Source of the DNA: Burhinus oedicnemus
Taxonomy: Eukaryota; Chordata; Aves; Charadriiformes; Burhinidae
Length of the DNA: 64,000 nucleotides
Reading direction: 5' to 3'
NCBI GenBank assembly: GCA_008921705.1
Contig: VFFE01006092.1
Location: 213,919 to 277,918 of the forward strand
The notes below the pieces were generated by a model. The model did no database searches. It was given only the letters and a program-made list of their open reading frames with translations, and had not been told where the DNA came from. Of this stretch, positions 13,801 to 20,994 are shown one piece after another. Within the stretch, counting starts at the first letter, position 1; the number at the start of each line of letters is the position of its first letter. The position numbers and the translations under genes were made by a program.

Positions 13801-16800
13801 TATACTTCTCGCTTGTAGTAATGAGTTCCACGATTTACCTGTGCACTGGCCAAACATGTACTGTCTTTTGGCTTTTTTCAAACTCGCTATCTGATCATTT
13901 CTGTGCTGCCTATTAATATGTGTATTATGAAAAATATTGTCCCTATTCACTTTCCCTCAACACTTTTAGTTTCACAGAGCACTAGCACACCCTCCGCCAC
14001 TTTTTTAAGCTGAAGAGTTAGTATCTATTTGTATGTAATTGTCTCCTTGTCATCCTTTCCTATGCCATTCTTGTTAGTCTTTTCCTTAAGTGTTCAAGAT
14101 GTGACTGCATCATAGACTTACACAAACCTACAATACTGTCTTGTCCTCAGTTCCTTCCTTTACAATAACTAACATTTAATTGGCCTCACTGCTACTGAGC
14201 ACTGACTTAACCTTATCAAAAACCTATCCATGGTGGCTTTAAATGCTCCCTCTGCAATATAATTATTAATTTGACACTCCTCATTCTGTGTGTGTATTTA
14301 CAATTACACTCCTCTGTGTATACTAATTTAACCTACCTTGGGATTACCCTGGGTTTAGTTCTTGTGTAATCTTTTGCTGTGACTTTCAGATTTGACTGTC
14401 CTGAATAATTTTGTACCATTTCTGTCACCTGACTCGTCACCTCATGGCTGACTGTGCTGAACAGAACATGTTTCAACAAATGACTTAGGGGAATCCGCCA
14501 GTAAATGCTCTCCATTGCAAAGACTATTTCTTGTACTTTAAGGAGTTACTAGCCCAAGAGTAGCTCCTCTGTCTTCCCTCACATTAGTTTTATTTCTCCA
14601 GACAGCTTTGTTTTAGGTTCTGGCTGAAAGATTTTCTGAAAGCTAAAAGCTGGATAATCTTGCTCCACAAGCCTGTTGACTTCTCCAAAGAACTCTTAAA
14701 AGATTTACAACTCTCTTAAATCTCTGCAATGGAGTAAGCTGGCCTGAGAAATGGCTTCCTAAATCCTTCCAAGACCTTTGATTCTTTGATATAGCACACT
14801 CATCCAGGTATCTAACATCTCTATTCCATAACACAGTTTCTATCAACTTAGAATTACCTTTTTTGCAGTTCTGCGGCTCAAACTCACCCACCTCCCTTTT
14901 TAAAAGCCAGTGTCCAATTTGTCAGTGTTCATTCTTCTGGTCATACAGCAGATTTAAGCACTGGATTACATACATCATTAGAGGCTCAGAAATTTCATAG
15001 CTTCTGAAGAACATCTGAACAAAGAGCATGTGGCCTTAGTGACTTGCCACTGTTCAATTTATCAGTTTACCTAAACGCTCTTCCTATTGACTCTCAGTAG
15101 GAAACTGTTTGTCAGACACAGACACACGTTCACTCCTGGATGTTCCGCTGTACCAACTGAAGGCATCACTGTCTCTACTTATTCCCCACTTGTCCCAGAG
15201 GCCCATGTCCAGTAATCCGCCAGCGAGGCAGTGTGTTTGACTGCTTCTTAATAAGCTCCAGGCAAAAGCAGATGGGTTAAACAGTCTAATTGGCAGTTTA
15301 GGTGAATTAACCTGGCTGTTTTCCTGGAGCTAATTAGGAGACATGGAAACAAAATGCTCCATTTGCCAACTGATGGGAATGGTAACCTCTGGCAGATGGG
15401 TTTGATAAGCAGTGATGGGCAGTAGCTTAAATAAGCACAGAAGAAAGTAAAAAATCTGGAAGAAAGCAAAGAATGGGGAATCCCTCTGACCTTTTCTGCA
15501 ACACCTTACATCATCTCATCAAGTTCTGTGGGCTGGCTTTTTTATGTGGCTCTTCTACACCATAATCATATATTGTCCCCCTTTCTACCTGCTCCAGCAG
15601 GCTTCCTGCTTCTAAGAGTTTTCCAAAAGTCACTATTAGTGTTTATACATCTACTGAGTAGCCCTATTGGAGGCCTCATCTGATCTTCCTTGATATGACT
15701 TTAAATTTAACATGTTAAGACATGCTGTCGTGGTTTGGGCCAGATTGGCCCAATCTGGTGGAACAACAGATGCTCTCTCTCTCTCCTGCTCCACTCAGGA
15801 GGCAAGAAAAGAGAGAGAGAAAGAGGGACTTAAGAGTTTAGAAGGAAATGAAATATATACAAAACCGTATCAAGCTCCCAGGATGGCAGTCACGTCACCA
15901 GCAGGCGCTGGGGAAGTCCCAGACTGGACTCAGTGATGGACGGGAACTGGATTCTGGATCTGGAGTCAGGATCGGGATCAAAGGCAGACGCAGAGACAGA
16001 GTCCTCCCAGGATGCCGGCCATTGAAAAAAGAGGACTGACCCTTTGATCCCTCAGCTTTTATACTGAGCATGAGGCAGATGGGATGGAATACCTTTGTTG
16101 GTCAGTTTTGCGTCACCTGTCCTGTCTGTTTCTCCCCGCAGGTGTGACCCCTCTGCACTTTTCCGCTTCCAACCCTCCAACAGGGCAAGTAACAAAGTTG
16201 GCTGGCCTTGGTTGTTATAGCAATAAGTATAAGCAAGAGCCTCTCTGCATCCCATTCCTTGGCATCAGCTATAAACATGGGTCTTACCACTCTGAGAGCG
16301 AAGAGTTTCCTGCACAACAGGCTGTTAATTTCAGCAGTTAGAGGAGGCTTAGCTAAAAAGTAAAGTTACTGAACAAAATTGGTCCTGTTTTACCTCAAAC
16401 CAGGACACATGCTTTCCTGGAAGAGCTTTCAATGTTTTTGAAGTGGATCTTCCTGTTTTTACAAAACTTATTTTAGTAAGAATGTCTTTGATATCTCCTT
16501 TCACTGTCTTATCTACAGCATAAGCACTTGGAAATACATCCTCACCTTCCAGGAAGAAAAGAATTCTTTTAGTTTCACATCAGGTATACAAGTCTCCCAG
16601 ATCACTGGTACACTATTTGCCTGAATCCTGCTGACTGCGAATATCTGTCCACAATAAAAAACAGAAACTGGATGCTGTAATCACGTTGCTAAGGCAGACC
16701 AGTATTGGTAAAGCCGATGTCACCTGCACAGTTACAGTGCAGGCTCGTCCCTGCCTTCAGGAGCTTTTTTCCTCCTGTCTCTGGACTCCTGATTTGTCTC

Positions 16801-18158
16801 TCTGAAGTTCTGTCTTTCCACTCTAACTTATCTCCTCAAGCGTCAATAAATACACTTCTTGGCTCCTAGCTTTGCCTTGAGGAAACTCAGAAGTCCTTCT
16901 GCCACAAGTATCCTGCCCCGCAGCACATTGTACATACCCACTTCTGCCCAGGGCTGGCTCTCTTCTTGCCTTGAGGGGATGCCTGAGGATGAGTTCTCTG
17001 ATACAACCTCTGGACTTGCTTTCTGCAGGAAGCGGGACCCCAGCTGCGCACTGGGACCACTGGTTGAGGCTTCAGTCACCACTGAAATATACAGCACAAA
17101 CCAGTTCCTGTTAGCCGTGCAGCGTCTGCTTTAGGAGACAACACCATACTGTATATCTACCCAGAGCCCTTCTCTGCTCTGACCACAAAGCCAAACAGGA
17201 GAAAAGCTCAGGGAGCAGAGTCTAGAACAGAAAACAAAGGTAAGGGCATGTGGGATGCAAAGTGGGATTGTGCCAAATTGTTAAGAAACAGCGAGATTCC
17301 CCTGACAGATACCAGCCCACACTCTCCCCAGACAGCTTGAAAGCTGGTTGTCAGCTTCTCACAACAGCTCTCTTCCAGTCTTAGCTAACATATCACGAGG
17401 CAGAAACCCTGTCCGACAGTCAGGCCCTCCCACAACCCCTTCTTTCAAGCCAGAGCTGCTAACCTGTCTGCTGAGAGGGCAACGAAGAAAGCCAGAGAGA
17501 CCTGTGCTCTCTCCTGGCGTCTGGCAGCGATCTCAGCCATGAGATGTGTCTAAACAGCTGCAGAAGAAGCGCACCGAGTGCTCCCTGAAGAAAAGCAGGC
17601 ACAAGTGAAGGAACACAGCCCCAATTCCCTCTTTCTGTCCTGTTTCCACGTGGTAGCATGTCCACAGCTCCATTTTGGGGAGCCCTCCCACCACGGCTCC
17701 CCTCCCTGGAAGCTCCCGCAGTGCCCACACCTCCCATCCCCTTTCACCCCACCCCAGGGTCTCCTGGCGACATCCCTCACAGGCAGGGGCACCCGGCTGC
17801 TCCTCACCCAGGTGACTGCCTCCAGCACGGAGTAGCGGGGCACCAGGCCGGGCAGGGGCTGCTGCCTTCCTCCTCCTTGTCCATCCTGACAACCAGGCGC
17901 TCTAAAACAACCAGAAAACACCAACACCGTCAAGCCAGAAATCAGCCCTCAGACACCACCCCCCCAAACCAGCGCCCTGAGGGCAGGGGGTCACCCCGCT
18001 CTCGCTGCAGGCCAGCGCTGCGGCCCGGCCCGCACTCACCGCTCGGGGCTGGGGTTGCGGCCGTCGGGCGGCTCGGCGGCGGGGCCGGCGGCGCAGGCGG
18101 GGCGGGCGGGGGGCGGCCAGCAGCGGCCCAGACCGCGGCCCAGCAGCAGCCGCCACAT
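1608..18158 (-). CDS. DELE1: DELE1, complete gene, 11 coding exons (541 codons)
   Basis: DELE1 reports mitochondrial stress. In mammals it is imported into mitochondria, cleaved by OMA1, and the short form binds the kinase HRI (EIF2AK1) in the cytosol to start the integrated stress response. Coding exons join as 18158-18040, 17901-17808, 17584-17464, 17081-16938, 9700-9456, 8080-7987, 7267-7125, 6384-6226, 5308-5216, 2276-2120, 1864-1608. Every junction is GT/AG and all phases agree, giving 541 residues against about 515 in human. The protein starts MWRL, as in mammals, followed by an Arg-rich, acid-free leader. It has a hydrophobic patch near residues 72-85, a low-complexity linker (113-241), then Sel1-like repeats (about 274-455). 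Key matches are [26 protein letters not shown] and [16 protein letters not shown]. The assignment rests on remembered family sequence, not a search. Exon limits in the linker are least sure; the rest is firm. Confidence 0.93.
2120..2276 (-). CDS. DELE1: DELE1 coding exon 10 (last Sel1-like repeat)
   Basis: It encodes residues 405-456 plus one base. The acceptor is TGTGGCTAG|G and the donor GTGGAAG|GTACCA, which is weak at +5. The protein reads [16 protein letters not shown], then [14 protein letters not shown] and AQERLRVL, near-identical to mammalian DELE1. The donor was set by phase: the split codon G|AT joins exon 11 in frame. Confidence 0.92.
2362..2420. repeat. 34-bp-spaced direct repeat in DELE1 intron 9
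   Basis: CACCTTCTTTAAAGTTTACT plus [G/C]CTCT occurs at 2362-2386 and again at 2396-2420. This is a local tandem duplication next to exon 10. Confidence 0.9.
3840..4935 (+). mobile_element. Ancient CR1 LINE in DELE1 intron 9
   Basis: A degenerate CR1 in + orientation, antisense to DELE1. Recognisable blocks are TTTGCAAGTGATGTAA, CTGACAAATGCAAAGTAGT, GGAGAAAGTTCAACAGCAAG and TCTAGACAACATGATGTGTGAG, in the usual order of the 3' half. It is full of stops and small gaps and no open frame survives. Limits are approximate. Confidence 0.75.
5216..5308 (-). CDS. DELE1: DELE1 coding exon 9 (Sel1-like repeat)
   Basis: It encodes residues 374-404 in phase 0. The acceptor is TTTTGTTGCAG|G and the donor GGT|GTAAGT. 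The protein reads [12 protein letters not shown] then [12 protein letters not shown], matching mammalian AQAFLGVLFTKE...AVKYLWLAANNG. It is too short to appear as an open frame on its own; the splice sites and family match define it. Confidence 0.94.
5309..6225 (-). other. DELE1: DELE1 intron 8
   Basis: No repeat or additional exon was recognised in these 917 bases. Splice sites are GTTAGT and TGTTGCAG. Confidence 0.7.
6226..6384 (-). CDS. DELE1: DELE1 coding exon 8 (Sel1-like repeats)
   Basis: It encodes residues 321-373 in phase 0 at both ends. The acceptor is CTGTTTTTCCAG|G and the donor ACAGAG|GTTAGT. It carries the second half of one Sel1-like repeat and most of the next ([23 protein letters not shown]). 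Mammalian DELE1 has VLYYQLAAS and SLAQYRYARCLL at the same place. Confidence 0.94.
6385..7124 (-). other. DELE1: DELE1 intron 7
   Basis: No recognised element in these 740 bases. The long open frame on the other strand (6780-7271) is antisense to exon 7 and not a gene. Confidence 0.7.
7125..7267 (-). CDS. DELE1: DELE1 coding exon 7 (Sel1-like repeat)
   Basis: It encodes residues 274-320. The acceptor is TGTTCTTCTCAG|GA and the donor GAAAAG|GTATCC. It contains a Sel1-like repeat: [21 protein letters not shown], then [11 protein letters not shown]. This is the best conserved part of the gene. Confidence 0.95.
7268..7986 (-). other. DELE1: DELE1 intron 6
   Basis: No recognised element in these 719 bases. 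Confidence 0.7.
7987..8080 (-). CDS. DELE1: DELE1 coding exon 6
   Basis: It encodes residues 242-272 plus one base. The acceptor is TTAACTCCTCAG|G and the donor CTCG|GTAATG. The helix [20 protein letters not shown] matches mammalian [20 protein letters not shown], the start of the conserved C-terminal domain just before the Sel1-like repeats. Confidence 0.92.
8081..9455 (-). other. DELE1: DELE1 intron 5 with a possible cassette exon
   Basis: Holds a 126-nt segment (8288-8413, minus strand) bounded by ATGATGCAG and GAG|GTGAGC, open and phase 0 at both ends, like exons 5 and 6 at this junction. Mammalian DELE1 has nothing matching it, so I left it out of the CDS. The rest shows nothing recognisable. 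Confidence 0.5.
9456..9700 (-). CDS. DELE1: DELE1 coding exon 5 (linker, contains exitron-like segment)
   Basis: It encodes residues 161-241. The acceptor is TTTTTTTAATGTAG|G and the donor GCAAAG|GTCAGG. Positions 9591-9644 inside it look like a complete 54-nt intron (GTAAGC...CCTACAG) but are open in frame and a multiple of three. I kept them as coding because 54 nt is below the usual vertebrate intron minimum and the translated segment ([12 protein letters not shown]) resembles the mammalian linker (FSHNSLRGARPQDPS). If the segment is spliced out, the protein has 523 residues and this becomes exons 9645-9700 and 9456-9590. Confidence 0.75.
9790..11480 (-). mobile_element. Ancient CR1 LINE in DELE1 intron 4
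   Basis: On the + strand the blocks CCAGTCTTGATTTGAAGACA, TGTATTAAAGTGTATTTTATC and TAATCTGTGAATTTATTAG follow the order of the reversed 3' half of an amniote CR1, so the element is on the minus strand. It is heavily decayed, and the middle (10260-11120) is hard to follow. A 17-base A run at 10966-10982 interrupts it. It starts about 90 bp upstream of exon 5. Confidence 0.65.
11480..15720 (-). other. DELE1: Middle of DELE1 intron 4
   Basis: Apart from a possible LINE remnant (13760-14900), this AT-rich stretch shows no exon, RNA gene or young repeat. No splice-bounded frame fits the phase between exons 4 and 5. Confidence 0.5.
13760..14900 (-). mobile_element. Probable ancient LINE remnant in intron 4
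   Basis: This AT-rich stretch has the texture of a reversed CR1-type 3' region (AATGAGTTCCACGATTTACC, TTCAAGATGTGACTGCATCATA, CTGTGCTGAACAGAACATG). The match is from memory and weak, and limits are guesses. It could instead be another old repeat. Confidence 0.35.
15726..16407 (-). mobile_element. Solo LTR, avian ERVL-type, in DELE1 intron 4
   Basis: This is a 682-bp LTR with TG...CA ends, flanked by a perfect 5-bp target duplication CATGC (15721-15725 and 16408-16412). On the minus strand it begins TGTCCTGGTTTGAGG and ends CAAACCACGACA. A TATA box (TATAAAAGC) at 16055-16063 on the minus strand sets the orientation, which is the same as DELE1. There is no internal retroviral sequence, so it is a solo LTR formed by recombination. 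It shares its family with the LTR at 41769-42441. The class is inferred from the 5-bp duplication and the termini. Confidence 0.88.
16938..17081 (-). CDS. DELE1: DELE1 coding exon 4 (variable linker)
   Basis: It encodes residues 113-159 plus split codons at both ends. The acceptor is GTATATTTCAG|TG and the donor GTGG|GTATGT. It is Ser/Glu/Gln-rich with no recognisable fold. Mammalian DELE1 is cleaved by OMA1 near residue 142, so this exon or the end of exon 3 probably holds the equivalent site; that is inference from position only. The phase fits exons 3 and 5. Confidence 0.78.
17464..17584 (-). CDS. DELE1: DELE1 coding exon 3 (hydrophobic segment)
   Basis: It encodes residues 72-111. The acceptor is CTTTTCTTCAG|G and the donor ACAG|GTTAGC. 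The opening [16 protein letters not shown] corresponds to mammalian GTLAVLALQLARQIHF, a short amphipathic or hydrophobic stretch after the presequence. The next residues (SLPDARREH) also match the family (SLPAGPQRVEH). Confidence 0.88.
17808..17901 (-). CDS. DELE1: DELE1 coding exon 2
   Basis: It encodes residues 40-71. The acceptor is TTGTTTTAG|A and the donor TGG|GTGAGG. The Gly/Gln-rich start is poorly conserved, but the end ([10 protein letters not shown]) lines up with mammalian NTLWDAISW immediately before the next exon, which fixes the frame and the donor. Confidence 0.85.
18040..18158 (-). CDS. DELE1: DELE1 coding exon 1 (start codon, targeting leader)
   Basis: It encodes residues 1-39 plus two bases of codon 40. 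The start was chosen because MWRL matches mammalian DELE1 and purines sit at -3 to -1 (GGGATG). The first 25 residues contain five Arg, several Leu and Trp, and no acidic residue, as expected of a mitochondrial presequence. The donor is GAGCG|GTGAGT. The exon is very GC-rich because it lies in the CpG island. An upstream out-of-frame ATG at 18214 overlaps this start. Confidence 0.9.
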
Positions 18159-18172
18159 CCCGCTCGCGGGAC

Positions 18173-18214
18173 CATAGAGAGGGCGCGTTGCCGAGCGACG
18201 GCGGCCTGGGCCAT
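18173..18214 (-). promoter_or_regulatory. Upstream ATGs of an overlapping uORF in the DELE1 leader
   Basis: Two in-frame ATGs (18214-18212 and 18175-18173) lie before the DELE1 start, in another frame. Followed through the exon 1-2-3 splices, this frame stays open for 106 codons and ends at TGA at 17533-17535 in exon 3. Both ATGs have a poor -3 base (T) and a G at +4, so leaky scanning to the DELE1 ATG is expected. It matters only if transcripts start above 18214. Confidence 0.45.
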
Positions 18215-18469
18215 AAAGGGGAGGGAGCGGCCGAGGGGATCGCCTAGTCCCAGCGGGCCTCCTCCGGGGCGGCGGCGCCCCCCCCCCAGACCGACCTACG
18301 GGGAGAGCTCAGCCCGCACGGGCAAAGCACGGAGGAGCGGTTTCAGGCGACCTGGGCCCGTCAGGCGGGTGGGGATAGAGCGGCGCCATACCATAGAGAG
18401 GAGCTAGAGCGGCGCTTGGAGGAGCGCGGGAAGGGCCGTGCTGTGGGGCTGAAGGGGAGCCGAGTAGAC

Positions 18470-20475
18470 CCCGGGGGTCCCCTTGTGGATCGGGGTCCCT
18501 TGTGGGTCCAGCGGGTGCCCAGGGGGTTCCCTGAAGGCCCGGCGGGGTGGCGTTGTAGGTCTGGGTGTCTCGGAGAGAGTCCCTGGGGAATCCCCTGGAG
18601 CTCGCGGGGATGAATCCCCCTGGGAAGGCACAGGCGGGTGGGGGCAGCCACAGGCGGGTGGGGGCAGCCGGTTGTGCTGCAGGTCTGGGGTTTCTGTGAG
18701 GAGTCCCTGAGCCCGGAGATGAGCCCTGGGGGTGAGGACTCACAGTGAAGGGACCAAATTAGTAGTGGGAAGTGCTGAGGTATACCCAGGCCTGTGATTG
18801 CCTAATAAACGTGGCCTTTTCCTGATCCAGAAAGGCCTGCAACAGCAGGGCAGCTGGACATTTGAGTGCGCTAGACAAGGAAAAATAATGTACTGCAAAG
18901 TACTTTTCTTACAGCAAAAAAGTAATTTCAGGTGTGATCAGAAACTTGTCGGTTAATCTTCCTGTAACCAGTGATGGGTTTAATTATATTTGGGAAATGG
19001 GTATATATGGGAAACATTTGTGAATGGAAATGTGTAAAAAATGCATTAAGATGCAGTTGTGGTTGGGGTTGTGTATGAACCTGCATCCACGTCCTGTTGG
19101 CAGGCAGTGTTACTTTGTGATTGATGGTGCTCACAGAGGCCTTCCTTGGCTTCCATCTGCTGTATGCCTGTGCGGTTGTTTCAACGGTGTTGCAACAGGA
19201 GATGGCAGAGTTCCCAACTGAGAGCACGCGGCATGCCAGTGTGAGGAAAAGATATGCTTCGTATTCTCCTTACCCTAGTGGTTTCCTTCAGAAGTATGAA
19301 TATTGCTGCCCCATGCTCATTGCAGCTGAACAGTGTACTTTCATGTTTACTTTTTCATTCTGTAGGCACAGAAATTCTTGGTCATTCTGGCAGTTTGTCT
19401 CTTTTTCCAGAATATGGTTTTCTCTTTGCTGGTAATTCCTGTTATGAACTCATAGTTCTTGTTCAATATTATCCGTGTTTTATGCTTGGCTGGCGGCAAG
19501 TTTAGCTCCAAGTGTGGCTTTCCAGGAGATATGCAATCACTCGCTTTCCATCAGCTTAAATGCTTGCTTTAAACTATCAAATTTCTTCTGGTTTTCCATA
19601 GCTTTTATATTTTTGTAGTGGCATATGGGACACAAACCCTTTATCCTTTTCACCCCAGATTTGGCTTAATACCTTAATTACAAAGTCATTTAGTTGTCTG
19701 TTTTAGTAAATGTGTCTGTAATTGTCTCATGTTAGTAGACTGGTATTTCCTCAGCTACTACAGTTTGTTTGGGGATGAAAATTACATGCAAAATAGAAAG
19801 ATCAGCATCTCTACTCTATAATCTTGCCTTAATTTTCTCGCTTATCAAGTTAATATCAGTAATTAATACTTCAAAAACTTAAACTGCATTTGTTGGTATT
19901 AGTTCATCCAAGATCTCCTCGGGTAATCACTGTGTTTTTAATGCTGTTAGTCCTAGTTTCCTTTCAAGTCCCCAGCCATTTGGTGTGCAATACTCTCTGT
20001 CTTTTCTACAACTGGCAGGTCAATAGCAGAGCTAAACTCTTTTGATTCATATCGCGAGGATGCCACAGAAGTTGAACAATGTCTGTTGTGCCATTGCTGT
20101 GTGTTTGTGTCTTCTACTCTGGAGAAGGAAAATAGCTAAATGAAGATGAGATGGGAGGGGGATTCTGAGAGATGGGGAAGGGAACCATCCAGAGCAAGAG
20201 CAAAGTTGAGATACAAAAGATCAGAGACGTAGGCTGGTGTGGAGTAACATGGCTGGAGGGGTAAATGTCGTAGAGAGAAATGACTTGAGCTATGCAGGTG
20301 GGAGGACAGCGCATTCTGCTTCTTGTGTTTTTCCAATTCAGCTAGTTCGTGTCCTTGCTGTTTCCAGTCAGAGGGTGGAAAGGTCATTGAGAAGGAAGAG
20401 GCGATAAGCCACGAAGAATTGCTGCAGGTACAGAGTGTCTCGCTACAGCTTTTCTGATTGTTGGTGGTGGGATTT
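18470..20475. other. Upstream flank of DELE1, no gene seen
   Basis: After the GC-rich edge with its 20-bp duplication, composition falls sharply near 18750 to ordinary AT-rich sequence. No exon with convincing splice sites or family match was found on either strand. Confidence 0.5.
18629..18668. repeat. Perfect 20-bp tandem duplication beside the CpG island
   Basis: CACAGGCGGGTGGGGGCAGC occurs at 18629-18648 and again at 18649-18668 with no change. It contains GC-box-like GGCGGG. Confidence 0.95.
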
Positions 20476-20479
20476 TGTT

Positions 20480-20990
20480 CCGTGCACCCAAGGGTGCTGA
20501 GGGAAGTGGCCAATGTCATTGCAGGGCCACTTTGAAAAGTCACAGTAGTCAGAAGAGGATTCTGGTGACTGAAAAAGGGCAAACATCATACACTTATTCA
20601 AGAAGGGTAAGAAGAAGGGTTGGGCAACTCGGAAACACTCTGTTTAGCCTGGGTCTCTTGGAGGTGATGGCACACCTTCTCCTGGAAACTTTGTTGTAAG
20701 CATGTGGAGGACAGGAAGGTGATTCGGAACAGCCAGCGTGGATCTGACCCAGGCAATCATGCCTCACCATCCTGGTTGCCTTCTGTGATGGGACTGGCTC
20801 AGAGAACAAGGGGAGAGCAGTGGGTGTTCTTTACCTTGACTTTAGCAAGGCCTTTGACACGGTCTCCCATAGTATCATCCTCCCAAACTGGTGAGGTCTG
20901 GATTGGGTAAATGGACTATAAATTGGATGGAAGAATGCCGGGATTGTTGGGCTCAGGTGATGGTGGTCTGTGGGCTCTGACACCACACAG
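20480..20990 (+). mobile_element. CR1 LINE fragment, RT region
   Basis: Codons for VFFTLTLA in one frame and LDFSKAFDTVSHSII in another (about 20830-20885) show a frameshifted CR1 reverse transcriptase. It is preceded by a degenerate CR1 stretch (GACCCAGGCAATCATGCCTC) and followed by AACTGGTGAGGTCTGGATTGG. It ends abruptly near 20990, so both ends are missing. Confidence 0.8.
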
Positions 20991-20994
20991 AGTG

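Larger units (their letters stand above)
17950..18460 (-). promoter_or_regulatory. DELE1: CpG-island promoter of DELE1
   Basis: A roughly 500-bp block, very rich in G+C and CpG, covers exon 1 and the bases upstream of the ATG, and contrasts with the CpG-poor flanks. It contains GC-box-like GGGCGGG runs, no clear TATA box at a useful distance, and an RFX/X-box-like pair of half-sites (GTTGCC at 18187-18192, AGCGAC at 18194-18199). The transcription start cannot be fixed. It may also fire rightward, but no + strand exon is seen. Confidence 0.75.

Noticed and set aside
17658..18407. A 249-codon + strand frame through the CpG island
   Set aside because: It is antisense to DELE1 exons 1 and 2; GC-rich sequence lacks stop codons by composition.
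18309..18743. A 144-codon Pro-rich minus-strand frame upstream of DELE1
   Set aside because: Explained by GC-rich composition and the 20-bp duplication; no ATG context or family match.
20136..20582. A 148-codon minus-strand frame
   Set aside because: It runs into the antisense of a CR1 fragment, is Ser/Thr/Pro-rich without domains, and has no splice support.
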